From Polyangium fumosum (GTDB lineage Bacteria > Myxococcota_A > Polyangia > Polyangiales > Polyangiaceae), in contig NZ_SSMQ01000026.1 of assembly GCF_005144585.1 (NCBI RefSeq), forward strand, positions 62,001 through 126,000: DNA of 64,000 nucleotides. The letters run 5' to 3'. Both the position numbers and the translations under genes were made by a program. Numbering within the stretch: the first letter of the stretch is position 1; each line of letters begins with the position of its first letter. The notes under the pieces are model-generated. The model saw only the letters and a list, made by a program, of their open reading frames with translations, was not told the DNA's origin and made no database searches. This document shows, one piece after another, positions 54,716 through 61,844 of this stretch.

Positions 54716-57082
54716 GTGCGCCCTCGGTTTTCCCTCGTCGTGACGCTCTTCCTCGTCTCCGGATCGACCGGGCTCCTCTACGAGGTCGCGTTCGGCAAGC
54801 TGCTCGGCTACGTCTTCGGCGCGACGGCGTATGCCGTGAGCACGGTGCTCGCCGCGTTCATGGGCGGCATGGCGCTCGGCGCGCACCTCGGTGGCAAGCG
54901 CGCCGCGCGCATCGCCCGCCCGCTCGTGGCCTACGGGGCGCTGGAGATCATCGTTGGCCTCGTCGTCGCCGCCTCGCCCGCCGCGCTCGAAGCGCTCACC
55001 GCGGCCTATGTCCACGTCGCGCAGAAGGCCCCGGGCTCGCTCGCGATCCTGACGGCGGCGCGCGGCGCGTTGACGGCGCTCGTGGTGATCGTTCCGACGG
55101 TGGCGATGGGCGCGACGCTGCCGATCCTGGCGCGGGTCGTCGCCGGTGAGGTCGGCGCGCGCAGCCAGCGCCGGCTCTCGTTGCTCTACGCCATCAACAC
55201 GGCGGGCGGCGCGATCGGCGCGCTGACGAGCGCCTACCTCGTCCTGCCCGCGCTCGGCGTGCGCGGTACGATCTGGGCGGCGGCGCTGGCGAACGTGACG
55301 ATCGGCGTGACCGCGATCGTCGCGGGGAGGCGCGCGCCCGTGGAGGCGCCCGCGCCCGCGGCGGAGGAGACGAACGCGAAGCAGCCGGCGCCCGCGACGC
55401 CGGAGCACGGCCCGTATCACGAGAACACGGCGCTCGCGTTCGCGTTCGCCTCGGGGTTCATCGTGTTCGCGGCCGAGGTCGTCGAGACGCACCTGCTCGC
55501 GCTGCTCATCGGCAACAGCGCGTACGCGTTCGGCCTGATGCTCGCCGTCTTCCTCGTGTGCCTGGCGATCGGCGCGGCGCGCTCCCCTGCCCTCGCCGAG
55601 AAGCGCGGCGACCGCGCGCTCGCGTTCGGCCTCGGCGCTGCCGCGATCTCGCTCGCGCTCACCATGCCGCTCTGGGCCGAGCTGCCGCGCCTCTTCCTCT
55701 TCGCGGGCAAACATGTGCACTCCTGGACGGGCCGCGAGCTCGTCCGCGCGCTCGCCGCGCTCTTGATCCTCGCGGTCCCCACGGTCTTTTTGGGCACGAC
55801 GTTCCCGCTCCTGCTCCACCGCGTGGCGTCGATGCCCGACGTCGGCGCGCGCGTCGGACGGCTGACCGTGGTGAACACGGTCGGCACGATCTTCGGCTCG
55901 ATCATCACGGGCTACGTCATCCTGCCGGCGCTCGGATCCCAGGGCACGCTGCTCGGCGTCGTCGCGGCGCTCGCGATCGCCTCGGTGCTCGCCTCGCGCG
56001 TGGCCAGCGGAGACAAGGGCTCGGCCGTCGCGCGGTTCGGCTTGCCCGCGGCCGCGATCGTCGTCGCGGCCGTGCTGCCGCGCTGGGACATGGCGCGCAT
56101 GACGAACGGCGCGAACGTGTACTTCTCCGCGGGCCCGCCGCCCGATCGCATCGAGATGGTGCGCGAGGACGTGCACGGCGGCGTGACCACGGTGGCGCGG
56201 CGCGCCGAGGTGCTCACGCTCTACACGAACGGCAAGTTCCAGGGCGACAACGGGCCCGAGATGGCCGCGCAGCGCAGGTTCGCGCACTTCCCCTCGATGT
56301 TCCTCCGCGGCACGGAGAAGCGCGTGCTCGTGATCGGGCTCGGCACGGGCACGACGCTCGGCACGATCGCCACCTACCCGTGGGAGCGCATCGAGGTCGC
56401 CGAGATCTCGCCCGCCATCGTGGACGCGTCGCGGAAGTATTTCGCAGGGCCGGCGCGGAACGCGCTCGACGATCCGCGCACGGCGCTCTCACTCGAAGAC
56501 GGCCGCAACCACCTGCTCGTGTCGCCGGGCGGCTACGACCTCGTGACGATGGAGCTGACGAGCGTGTGGTTCGCAGGCGCCGCGAGCCTCTACAGCCGCG
56601 AGTTCTACGAGCTCGTGCGCGCGCGCCTCGCGGACGGCGGCATCCTCCAGCAGTGGGTGCAGCTCCACCACATCCGCAGGCGCGAGCTCGCGGCCATCGT
56701 GCGCACGCTGCGCGTCGTCTTCCCGCACGTCGCGCTCTTCGTCGGCGGATCGCAGGGCATCCTCGTGGCGAGCGCGCGGCCCCTCGTCGCCTCGCGCGCC
56801 GAGCTCGATCGGCTCGCGACGGCGCCGCCGATCCGCGAGACGCTCGGCGCCGGCACCTTGCCAGGCCTGCTCGACGAGCTCGTGGCCTCGGGCGAGGAGC
56901 TCGATCGGTTCGTCGCGGAGACGCCGGGCGAGCCGCTCGTCTCCACCGACGACAACCTCTTCCTCGAATACGCGACGCCCAAGGGCAACGTGCTCGACTA
57001 CTGGCAGTCGCTCCGCGAGACGCTCGTGATGCTCGACGGGTACCGCACGCCGAACCCGGCCGCGCGGCACCTCGGGCCTTAG
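54716..57082 (+). CDS. Membrane-fused spermidine-synthase-like methyltransferase-fold protein
   Basis: A 788-residue protein. The first 450 residues hold about twelve to fourteen helices of MFS-like or fused-permease type (LFLVSGSTGLLYEVAFGKLLGYVFG, GAHLGGKRAA), in two halves around a Pro/Ala-rich loop. The C-terminal 300 residues are a spermidine synthase-like fold: VLVIGLGTGTTLGTIATYP, VAEISPAIVDASRKYF and LEDGRNHLLVSPGGYDLVTMEL. Such fusions are widespread but rarely characterised, and real polyamine synthesis is not established. Start at ATG 54716. Confidence 0.88.
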   Translation: MRPRFSLVVTLFLVSGSTGLLYEVAFGKLLGYVFGATAYAVSTVLAAFMGGMALGAHLGGKRAARIARPLVAYGALEIIVGLVVAASPAALEALTAAYVHVAQKAPGSLAILTAARGALTALVVIVPTVAMGATLPILARVVAGEVGARSQRRLSLLYAINTAGGAIGALTSAYLVLPALGVRGTIWAAALANVTIGVTAIVAGRRAPVEAPAPAAEETNAKQPAPATPEHGPYHENTALAFAFASGFIVFAAEVVETHLLALLIGNSAYAFGLMLAVFLVCLAIGAARSPALAEKRGDRALAFGLGAAAISLALTMPLWAELPRLFLFAGKHVHSWTGRELVRALAALLILAVPTVFLGTTFPLLLHRVASMPDVGARVGRLTVVNTVGTIFGSIITGYVILPALGSQGTLLGVVAALAIASVLASRVASGDKGSAVARFGLPAAAIVVAAVLPRWDMARMTNGANVYFSAGPPPDRIEMVREDVHGGVTTVARRAEVLTLYTNGKFQGDNGPEMAAQRRFAHFPSMFLRGTEKRVLVIGLGTGTTLGTIATYPWERIEVAEISPAIVDASRKYFAGPARNALDDPRTALSLEDGRNHLLVSPGGYDLVTMELTSVWFAGAASLYSREFYELVRARLADGGILQQWVQLHHIRRRELAAIVRTLRVVFPHVALFVGGSQGILVASARPLVASRAELDRLATAPPIRETLGAGTLPGLLDELVASGEELDRFVAETPGEPLVSTDDNLFLEYATPKGNVLDYWQSLRETLVMLDGYRTPNPAARHLGP

Positions 57083-57098
57083 GCCAAACGCGCGCGCG

Positions 57099-57848
57099 CT
57101 ACTTCTTCTGCTCGGGCTTCTTCTGCGTCGGGTCGAGCGAGATCTGCTTGTCCTGGACCTTCTTCACTTCGTTGCCCGTGGGCTTGAAGTTCAAGGTCGG
57201 CACGACCGCGATCACGGGCTTCTTGCGCGCCTCTTCCTCGGCCTTGCGCTCTTCGAGGCTCGGCACGTCGAGCACCATACCGCCGCCTGTCGGGTCCTTG
57301 CCGAGGAAGGGCTTGCCGTCGACCTCGGCGACGTGGAACTCGGTGCGGCGGTTCTCCGCGCGGCCCATCTCGAGCTCGTTCGGCGCGATGGGCTTCGTCT
57401 CGCCGAACCCGACGGCGAGCAGGCGCAGGTGGTTCACGCCGTTGTCGACGAGCCAGTTGCACACGCTGAGCGCGCGCCGCGCGCTGAGGTCCTGGTTCTT
57501 GTCCTCGGCGCCGTTGTCGTCCGTGTGCCCCTCGATCCGCAGGCGCGTGACCTCGGGGTGCTCGTTGACGAACGCGAGCAGCGTCTTCAGGACCTTCTCG
57601 GTCTCGCCGAACTTGTGGATCGTGGCGCTGCCGGTCTGGAAGACGATCTTGCCCTCGATGTAGATCTGGCTCTGGCCTTCCTTCGCGGTCCAGGCCTTCT
57701 CGGGGTACCAGCGCGGCAGTTGGCTCTTCTGCTCCGCCTTCGGCACGGGCACGGGCGGCAGGCGGTTGTCCGAGCAGCCGACGAGCGCAGCCAAAGCCCC
57801 CAGCGTGGCGGCGAGCGCGACGGACCTTCCAAGCGAGGTGCGGTTCAT
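57099..57848 (-). CDS. OmpA-family lipoprotein
   Basis: A 249-residue protein with signal and lipobox (LGALAALVGC). An OmpA C-terminal peptidoglycan-binding domain begins at residue 55 (IYIEGKIVFQTGSATIHKF, then LRIEGHTDDNG and NQDLSARRALSVCNWLVDNGV, and GFGETKPIAPN with NRRTEF). This anchors the outer membrane to the cell wall. A Glu/Lys-rich tail follows. ATG 57848 (MNRTS) is preferred over the ATG four codons upstream because it starts the signal peptide; TTGGGG is the likely ribosome site. Confidence 0.92.
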   Translation of the reverse strand: MNRTSLGRSVALAATLGALAALVGCSDNRLPPVPVPKAEQKSQLPRWYPEKAWTAKEGQSQIYIEGKIVFQTGSATIHKFGETEKVLKTLLAFVNEHPEVTRLRIEGHTDDNGAEDKNQDLSARRALSVCNWLVDNGVNHLRLLAVGFGETKPIAPNELEMGRAENRRTEFHVAEVDGKPFLGKDPTGGGMVLDVPSLEERKAEEEARKKPVIAVVPTLNFKPTGNEVKKVQDKQISLDPTQKKPEQKK

Positions 57849-57965
57849 GAGAGGCCCCAAGCGTCACCCATTCCGGCCTTCTCCCGCAAGTAACTCGGTA
57901 CGAGGCGGGCGCGTCTTGTGTTCCGGCGCCGACTTGGGCACCGTCCGGAGGGCGCGGAGGCTCGT

Positions 57966-58370
57966 ATGGCGCTCGTCGGCAAGCTCGAAGTCACCATCAA
58001 GATCAACCGGCTCCCCACCGAGGTGACCACGGACAAGAACGGCTGGAAGGAGTTTCTGGTCGACTTCGGCAAGCGCGGCGCGCGCGTGAGCCTGCGCCCG
58101 CGCATGTGGAACCGCCTGGAACAAGCCGCGAACACGCACCCGCACTGGATCGCGGTGATCACCGGCCAGATGGGCGACGACGTGCAAAAAGGCGTCTTCA
58201 AGCTGCTCGAACCAAACCTGCAGGTGTTCGAGTACACACCGAAGACGCCCGGAGCCGAGGCCAAACCCGACGCGTCGAAGGCGCCCGACGGCAAGGCGGA
58301 GGGGTCCGCGCCGACAGCCGCGCCGGAGAAGGCCGACGAAAAGCAGGCTGCCTCCCCTCCCGGGGAGTGA
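57966..58370 (+). CDS. Hypothetical protein, conserved-looking N-terminus with Ala/Pro-rich tail
   Basis: A 134-residue protein. Residues 1-90 (MALVGKLEVTIKINRLPTEVTT, then WKEFLVDFGKRGARVSLRPRMWNRLEQA) look like a small folded domain, and the last 40 are Ala/Pro/Lys and acidic, probably disordered. No known motif. It lies 22 bases upstream of larE on the same strand, so it may be co-transcribed. Confidence 0.65.
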   Translation: MALVGKLEVTIKINRLPTEVTTDKNGWKEFLVDFGKRGARVSLRPRMWNRLEQAANTHPHWIAVITGQMGDDVQKGVFKLLEPNLQVFEYTPKTPGAEAKPDASKAPDGKAEGSAPTAAPEKADEKQAASPPGE

Positions 58371-58392
58371 CGGCGTGTTAGATCCTCCTCCC

Positions 58393-59235
58393 ATGGCCCT
58401 GGACCCTGCCATCGAGGAGAAGCTCGCTCGCCTGCGCGAGAGGCTCGTCAAGCTCGACTCGGTCCTCGTTTGTTACTCCGGCGGCGTCGACAGCGCGTTC
58501 GTGCTCGCGGCCGCCCACGCGGCCCTCGGGCCACGCGCCATCGGCATGACCGCCGTCTCCCCAAGCCTCGCGCCGGGCGAGCACGAGGACGCCGTCGCGG
58601 TCGCGGCCGCGATCGGCGCCGATCATCGGCTGGTCGCGTCGAACGAGATCGAGGATGCCGGCTACGTCGCGAACAACCCGGACCGCTGCTTCCACTGCAA
58701 GAGCGAACTCTACCGCATCGCGGCGCAGAAGCGGGTCGAGTGGGGGCTCGCGGCGATCCTGAACGGGACGAACGTCGACGATCTCGGCGACTACCGGCCG
58801 GGGCTCGAAGCGGCGCGGCTCGCCGAGGTCGTGAGCCCGCTCGTCGAGCTCGGGTTCACGAAGGCCGACGTCCGGGCGGGCGCGTCCGCGCTCGGGTTGC
58901 CCATCTGGGACAAGCCCGCGGCCGCCTGCCTTTCGAGCCGCATCCCCTACGGCACGAGCGTGACGCGCGAGCGGCTCGCGCAGATCGGCGGCTTCGAGGG
59001 CGCACTGAAGCGGCTCGGCTTCCGCCAGGTGCGCGTGCGTTACCACGGCGAGCTGGCGCGGATCGAGCTCGCGCTCGCGGAGCTCGGGCGCGCGGCGGAG
59101 CCGGAGAAACGCGACGCGATCGTCGCGGCGGGCAAGCAGCACGGGTTCAAGTACGTCACGCTCGACCTCGCCGGCTACCGCGTCGGCAGCCACAACGAGG
59201 TCCTCGTCGGCAAGAGCCTGCGTATCGTGAGCTAG
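58393..59235 (+). CDS. larE: ATP-dependent sulfur transferase LarE
   Basis: A 280-residue PP-loop enzyme that installs sulfur on the pyridinium biscarboxylate of the nickel-pincer cofactor. The PP-loop SGGVDS is at residues 29-34. NNPDRCFHCKSELY contributes Cys99 and Cys102, and KPAAACLSSRIPYG contributes Cys179, the position of the sacrificial cysteine of some LarE proteins. Three cysteines together match the class reported to hold a [4Fe-4S] cluster, so catalytic rather than sacrificial sulfur supply is possible. No larA, larB or larC is in the window. The ATG at 58393 is preferred over an earlier GTG. Confidence 0.93.
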   Translation: MALDPAIEEKLARLRERLVKLDSVLVCYSGGVDSAFVLAAAHAALGPRAIGMTAVSPSLAPGEHEDAVAVAAAIGADHRLVASNEIEDAGYVANNPDRCFHCKSELYRIAAQKRVEWGLAAILNGTNVDDLGDYRPGLEAARLAEVVSPLVELGFTKADVRAGASALGLPIWDKPAAACLSSRIPYGTSVTRERLAQIGGFEGALKRLGFRQVRVRYHGELARIELALAELGRAAEPEKRDAIVAAGKQHGFKYVTLDLAGYRVGSHNEVLVGKSLRIVS

Positions 59236-59255
59236 CGCGAAAAGGAGGAGGTCCC

Positions 59256-60179
59256 GTGGGTCGATTCGATCACCTCGCCACGCAGCCGCGCCGCGGCCCG
59301 GCCGACCTCTTCCGCTGGCGGGTCCTCGATCCGCTGCAAGGCAAGAGGATCAAGGACCCGGGCGGGTTCGTCACGCCGCAGCGTCCGCACGACGTGGACC
59401 TCGTGAAGAGCCCGGCGCCGAGCCTGACGTGGATCGGGCACGCGAGCTTTCTGCTCACGCTCGGCAAGAAGAACATCCTCTTCGATCCGGTGCTCGGCGA
59501 GCGGATCGGCCCGATCAAGCGGCTCGTGGCGCCGGGCATCGGCTGGCAGGTGTTGCCGCCGATCGATATCGTCGTGATCACCCACAACCACCGGGATCAC
59601 CTCGACGCGTGGAGCATCGAGCGGCTCGGCGATCGGCCGACGTACGTGGCGCCGCTCGGCAATACACGCTTTTTGAAGGCGGCCGGCGCGTCGGCGAAGA
59701 TCGTGGAGCTCGATTGGTGGGAGACGACGGGGATCGATTCGCTGGAGATCACGCTCGTGCCGGCGCGGCACTGGTCGATGCATTTGCCCTGGGATCGGAA
59801 TGACGCGCTCTGGGGCGGGTACGTGATTCGTGGGCCCGAGGGGACGGCGTATCACTCCGGGGATACCGCGTACTGGGATACGTTCGAGGAGATCGGGCGG
59901 CGCGCGGGTCCGATCGACTGGGCGATGTTGCCCATTGGCGCGTACGAGCCGCGCTGGTTCATGGAGCCGCAGCACATGGGGCCCGAGGAGGCGGCGTCGG
60001 CCGCGAGAATGCTCGGGGCTACGCATTTCGTGGCCATGCATTGGGGGACGTTCAAGCTGACGGACGAGCCGATCGGCGAGCCGCCGGAGCGGGCGCGTGC
60101 GGCATGGCAGGCGGAGGGCGGCGCCGAGGAAAAGCTCTGGATCCTCGACGTGGGCGAGACGCGGCACCTCGGGCGTTAG
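59256..60179 (+). CDS. Metallo-beta-lactamase-fold hydrolase (NAPE-PLD/UlaG-like)
   Basis: A 307-residue zinc-dependent hydrolase. The metal motif THNHRDHLD is present, followed by later His and Asp ligands in PARHWSMH, HSGDTAYWD and HFVAMHWGTF. The N-terminus (GHASFLLTLGKKNILFDPVL) is typical of N-acylphosphatidylethanolamine phospholipase D-like members. GTG 59256 is the start, preceded by AAAGGAGGAG. The substrate is probably a phospholipid-like diester by family, not proven. Confidence 0.93.
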   Translation: MGRFDHLATQPRRGPADLFRWRVLDPLQGKRIKDPGGFVTPQRPHDVDLVKSPAPSLTWIGHASFLLTLGKKNILFDPVLGERIGPIKRLVAPGIGWQVLPPIDIVVITHNHRDHLDAWSIERLGDRPTYVAPLGNTRFLKAAGASAKIVELDWWETTGIDSLEITLVPARHWSMHLPWDRNDALWGGYVIRGPEGTAYHSGDTAYWDTFEEIGRRAGPIDWAMLPIGAYEPRWFMEPQHMGPEEAASAARMLGATHFVAMHWGTFKLTDEPIGEPPERARAAWQAEGGAEEKLWILDVGETRHLGR

Positions 60180-60218
60180 CCGAGGACGAACGCCGTCCGT
60201 GAGACGGAAGGAGCGAAT

Positions 60219-60236
60219 GGGGGGCCGGAGCCCCCC
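60219..60236. terminator. Hairpin between convergent genes
   Basis: A GGGGGGC-CGGA-GCCCCCC stem (7 bp) lies between the end of the hydrolase gene and the convergent Spy-like gene. No T-run, so termination efficiency is uncertain. Confidence 0.55.
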
Positions 60237-60248
60237 ACGCGCCGGGAT

Positions 60249-60800
60249 TCAGATGGCGAGCGCGCCGGTTCGCAGCAGATAAGCGAGCTTCTTCCGCTGC
60301 TCGGCCGAGAGGAGCGCGTGAATGCGCCCGAGCGCGCGCACCACCGACGCCTGCAGTTGCTCGGCGCTCTTCACCCGATCCGCGCGGATCTGATCGAGCC
60401 GCGGTTCATCGAGCTTCTCCCCGAGCACCGCATCGGCGAACGCGCTCGTCGTGCGCCGATGATCCACGGCGGCCTGTGCGCGCTCGATTTTCAGCTCGTC
60501 CAGGATCGTCGCGAGCTCCGCGATTTGCCCGTCGTCGAGCTCCAGCCGGTGGGCCAGGAATCGCAGCGGTCGGCGCACGCCGAAGTTGCCGCCGCCCCCT
60601 CCGTCGAAGTCGGAGCCGCCGGGCAGGTCGTCGCCGCCCCCGTGCCCCCCGTGCCCCCCGTGTCCCCCATGTCCATGACCGCCGCCTCGTCCGGGGCCGC
60701 AGCCCCCTCCGAACCACGCACGACGACCACCGGACCAACCCTCGGGGCCACACGAGCCGCCTCGGCCCGCGTGCCACCACGCCACGAATGCAGGATGCAT
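60249..60800 (-). CDS. Spy/CpxP-like (LTxxQ-type) protein with Gly/His-rich segment
   Basis: About 183 residues. The N-terminal half is Gly/His-rich (HGHGGHGGHGGHGG-like), which could bind metal. The C-terminal 100 residues are helical with LDDGQIAELATILDELKIERAQ and LSAEQRKKLAYLLRTG, resembling the periplasmic heavy-metal-sensing or Spy-like helical domain. No cleavable signal is obvious, which is atypical for the family. ATG 60800 (MHPAFVAW) or ATG 60806 may be the start. Confidence 0.68.
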   Translation of the reverse strand: MHPAFVAWWHAGRGGSCGPEGWSGGRRAWFGGGCGPGRGGGHGHGGHGGHGGHGGGDDLPGGSDFDGGGGGNFGVRRPLRFLAHRLELDDGQIAELATILDELKIERAQAAVDHRRTTSAFADAVLGEKLDEPRLDQIRADRVKSAEQLQASVVRALGRIHALLSAEQRKKLAYLLRTGALAI

Positions 60801-60955
60801 GTTCACTCCTCCTCGCCGGGGCTCAGCGCGCCCGGCGGGTGTTTCGAGCGCGGGCTTTATGCCTCGCGCCGTGGGAGGAGCTTGTGGCGCGGCGGGGGGG
60901 CTGTCAACGCGCGCCGCGCAGGCGCGAACTTCTTAACAGTTCACGGGCAGGAGAA

Positions 60956-61672
60956 TCAGGCCGGGGTGTAGGACACGCTGCGGATGATGACTTCGAGGGG
61001 GCTCGTGGCCCCGGCGGGCACCGCCCCGGCGCGCAACCAGAAGTTGATGCGTAGGTTTGTCGAGCGCAACGGCCGCAGCGGGTTGTTGATCACGGTTTGA
61101 ATCGGCGCGGCTGCGCCCACGAGGGTGCGGCTCGTGAAGGTGGCGCGCTGGCGCGTCCAGACGAGCTGGTGGAACGACGCGCCGCTCCAGGTGGTCGGGA
61201 CCGGGTAATGCGAGCTCTGCGGCTGCACCGAATGCACGAGCCGCGGGGCGTTCGGGCCCGTGCCCTGGAAGCGCGCCACCTCCACGTCGAGCTCGGTGTT
61301 GTTGCCCTCGTTGCTCCAGGTGAAGAAGCCGAGCACTGCCTGGTTGTGGAACGAGCGAATCGGTGTCTCCAGCGTCATCGTGTACGTGCCGTAGCCCACG
61401 GCCCGCGTCGAGATGATCTCGGAGCTCCTCCACACGCCGTCGCCGTCCTCGTCCTCGATGAGCATGTGCAGGCGGTTTTGCGCGTCGACGAAGACGTTGT
61501 CCCCCGAGAACACGTTCGGGCCGGGGCCGACCGGCACCTCGCCGCTGTCCTTCAGGTTCCATTCGAGTCCAGACCACGGAAAGGCATTCGCCTCGTTCAC
61601 CGGGATCACCAGCGTCGAAAGCACGAGAGTCGCGGAAACCCCGGTCGAGAGCATGTTCGAGATACGGTTCAT
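60956..61672 (-). CDS. Secreted GH16-like lectin/glucanase-fold protein
   Basis: A 238-residue secreted protein with signal peptide (ATLVLSTLVIPVNEANA). A jelly-roll domain contains EIISTRAVGYGTYTMTLETP and the catalytic motif ELDVE (general ExDxE of glycoside hydrolase family 16), in GNNTELDVEVARF. If correct it would cleave beta-1,3 or beta-1,4 glucans or similar polysaccharides. Only one domain is present and no binding module is added. Its 5' neighbour on the same strand is the MYXO-CTERM protein. Confidence 0.78.
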   Translation of the reverse strand: MNRISNMLSTGVSATLVLSTLVIPVNEANAFPWSGLEWNLKDSGEVPVGPGPNVFSGDNVFVDAQNRLHMLIEDEDGDGVWRSSEIISTRAVGYGTYTMTLETPIRSFHNQAVLGFFTWSNEGNNTELDVEVARFQGTGPNAPRLVHSVQPQSSHYPVPTTWSGASFHQLVWTRQRATFTSRTLVGAAAPIQTVINNPLRPLRSTNLRINFWLRAGAVPAGATSPLEVIIRSVSYTPA

Positions 61673-61844
61673 GCGAGGGGTCCACTGCCATCGTCGTGCC
61701 ACGGGGCGGGCAAGGCCGACGCGGGAGTGTCGTGGAATGCGCGGCGAGCCTCGCGCCCGCCTGACGGTCGACTCTCGCTGTTCCACGAATTCGGTTGGGC
61801 AGCGCCTGCGCAGCGGCGGGGCGCACGGATGCGAATGCGTTCGG

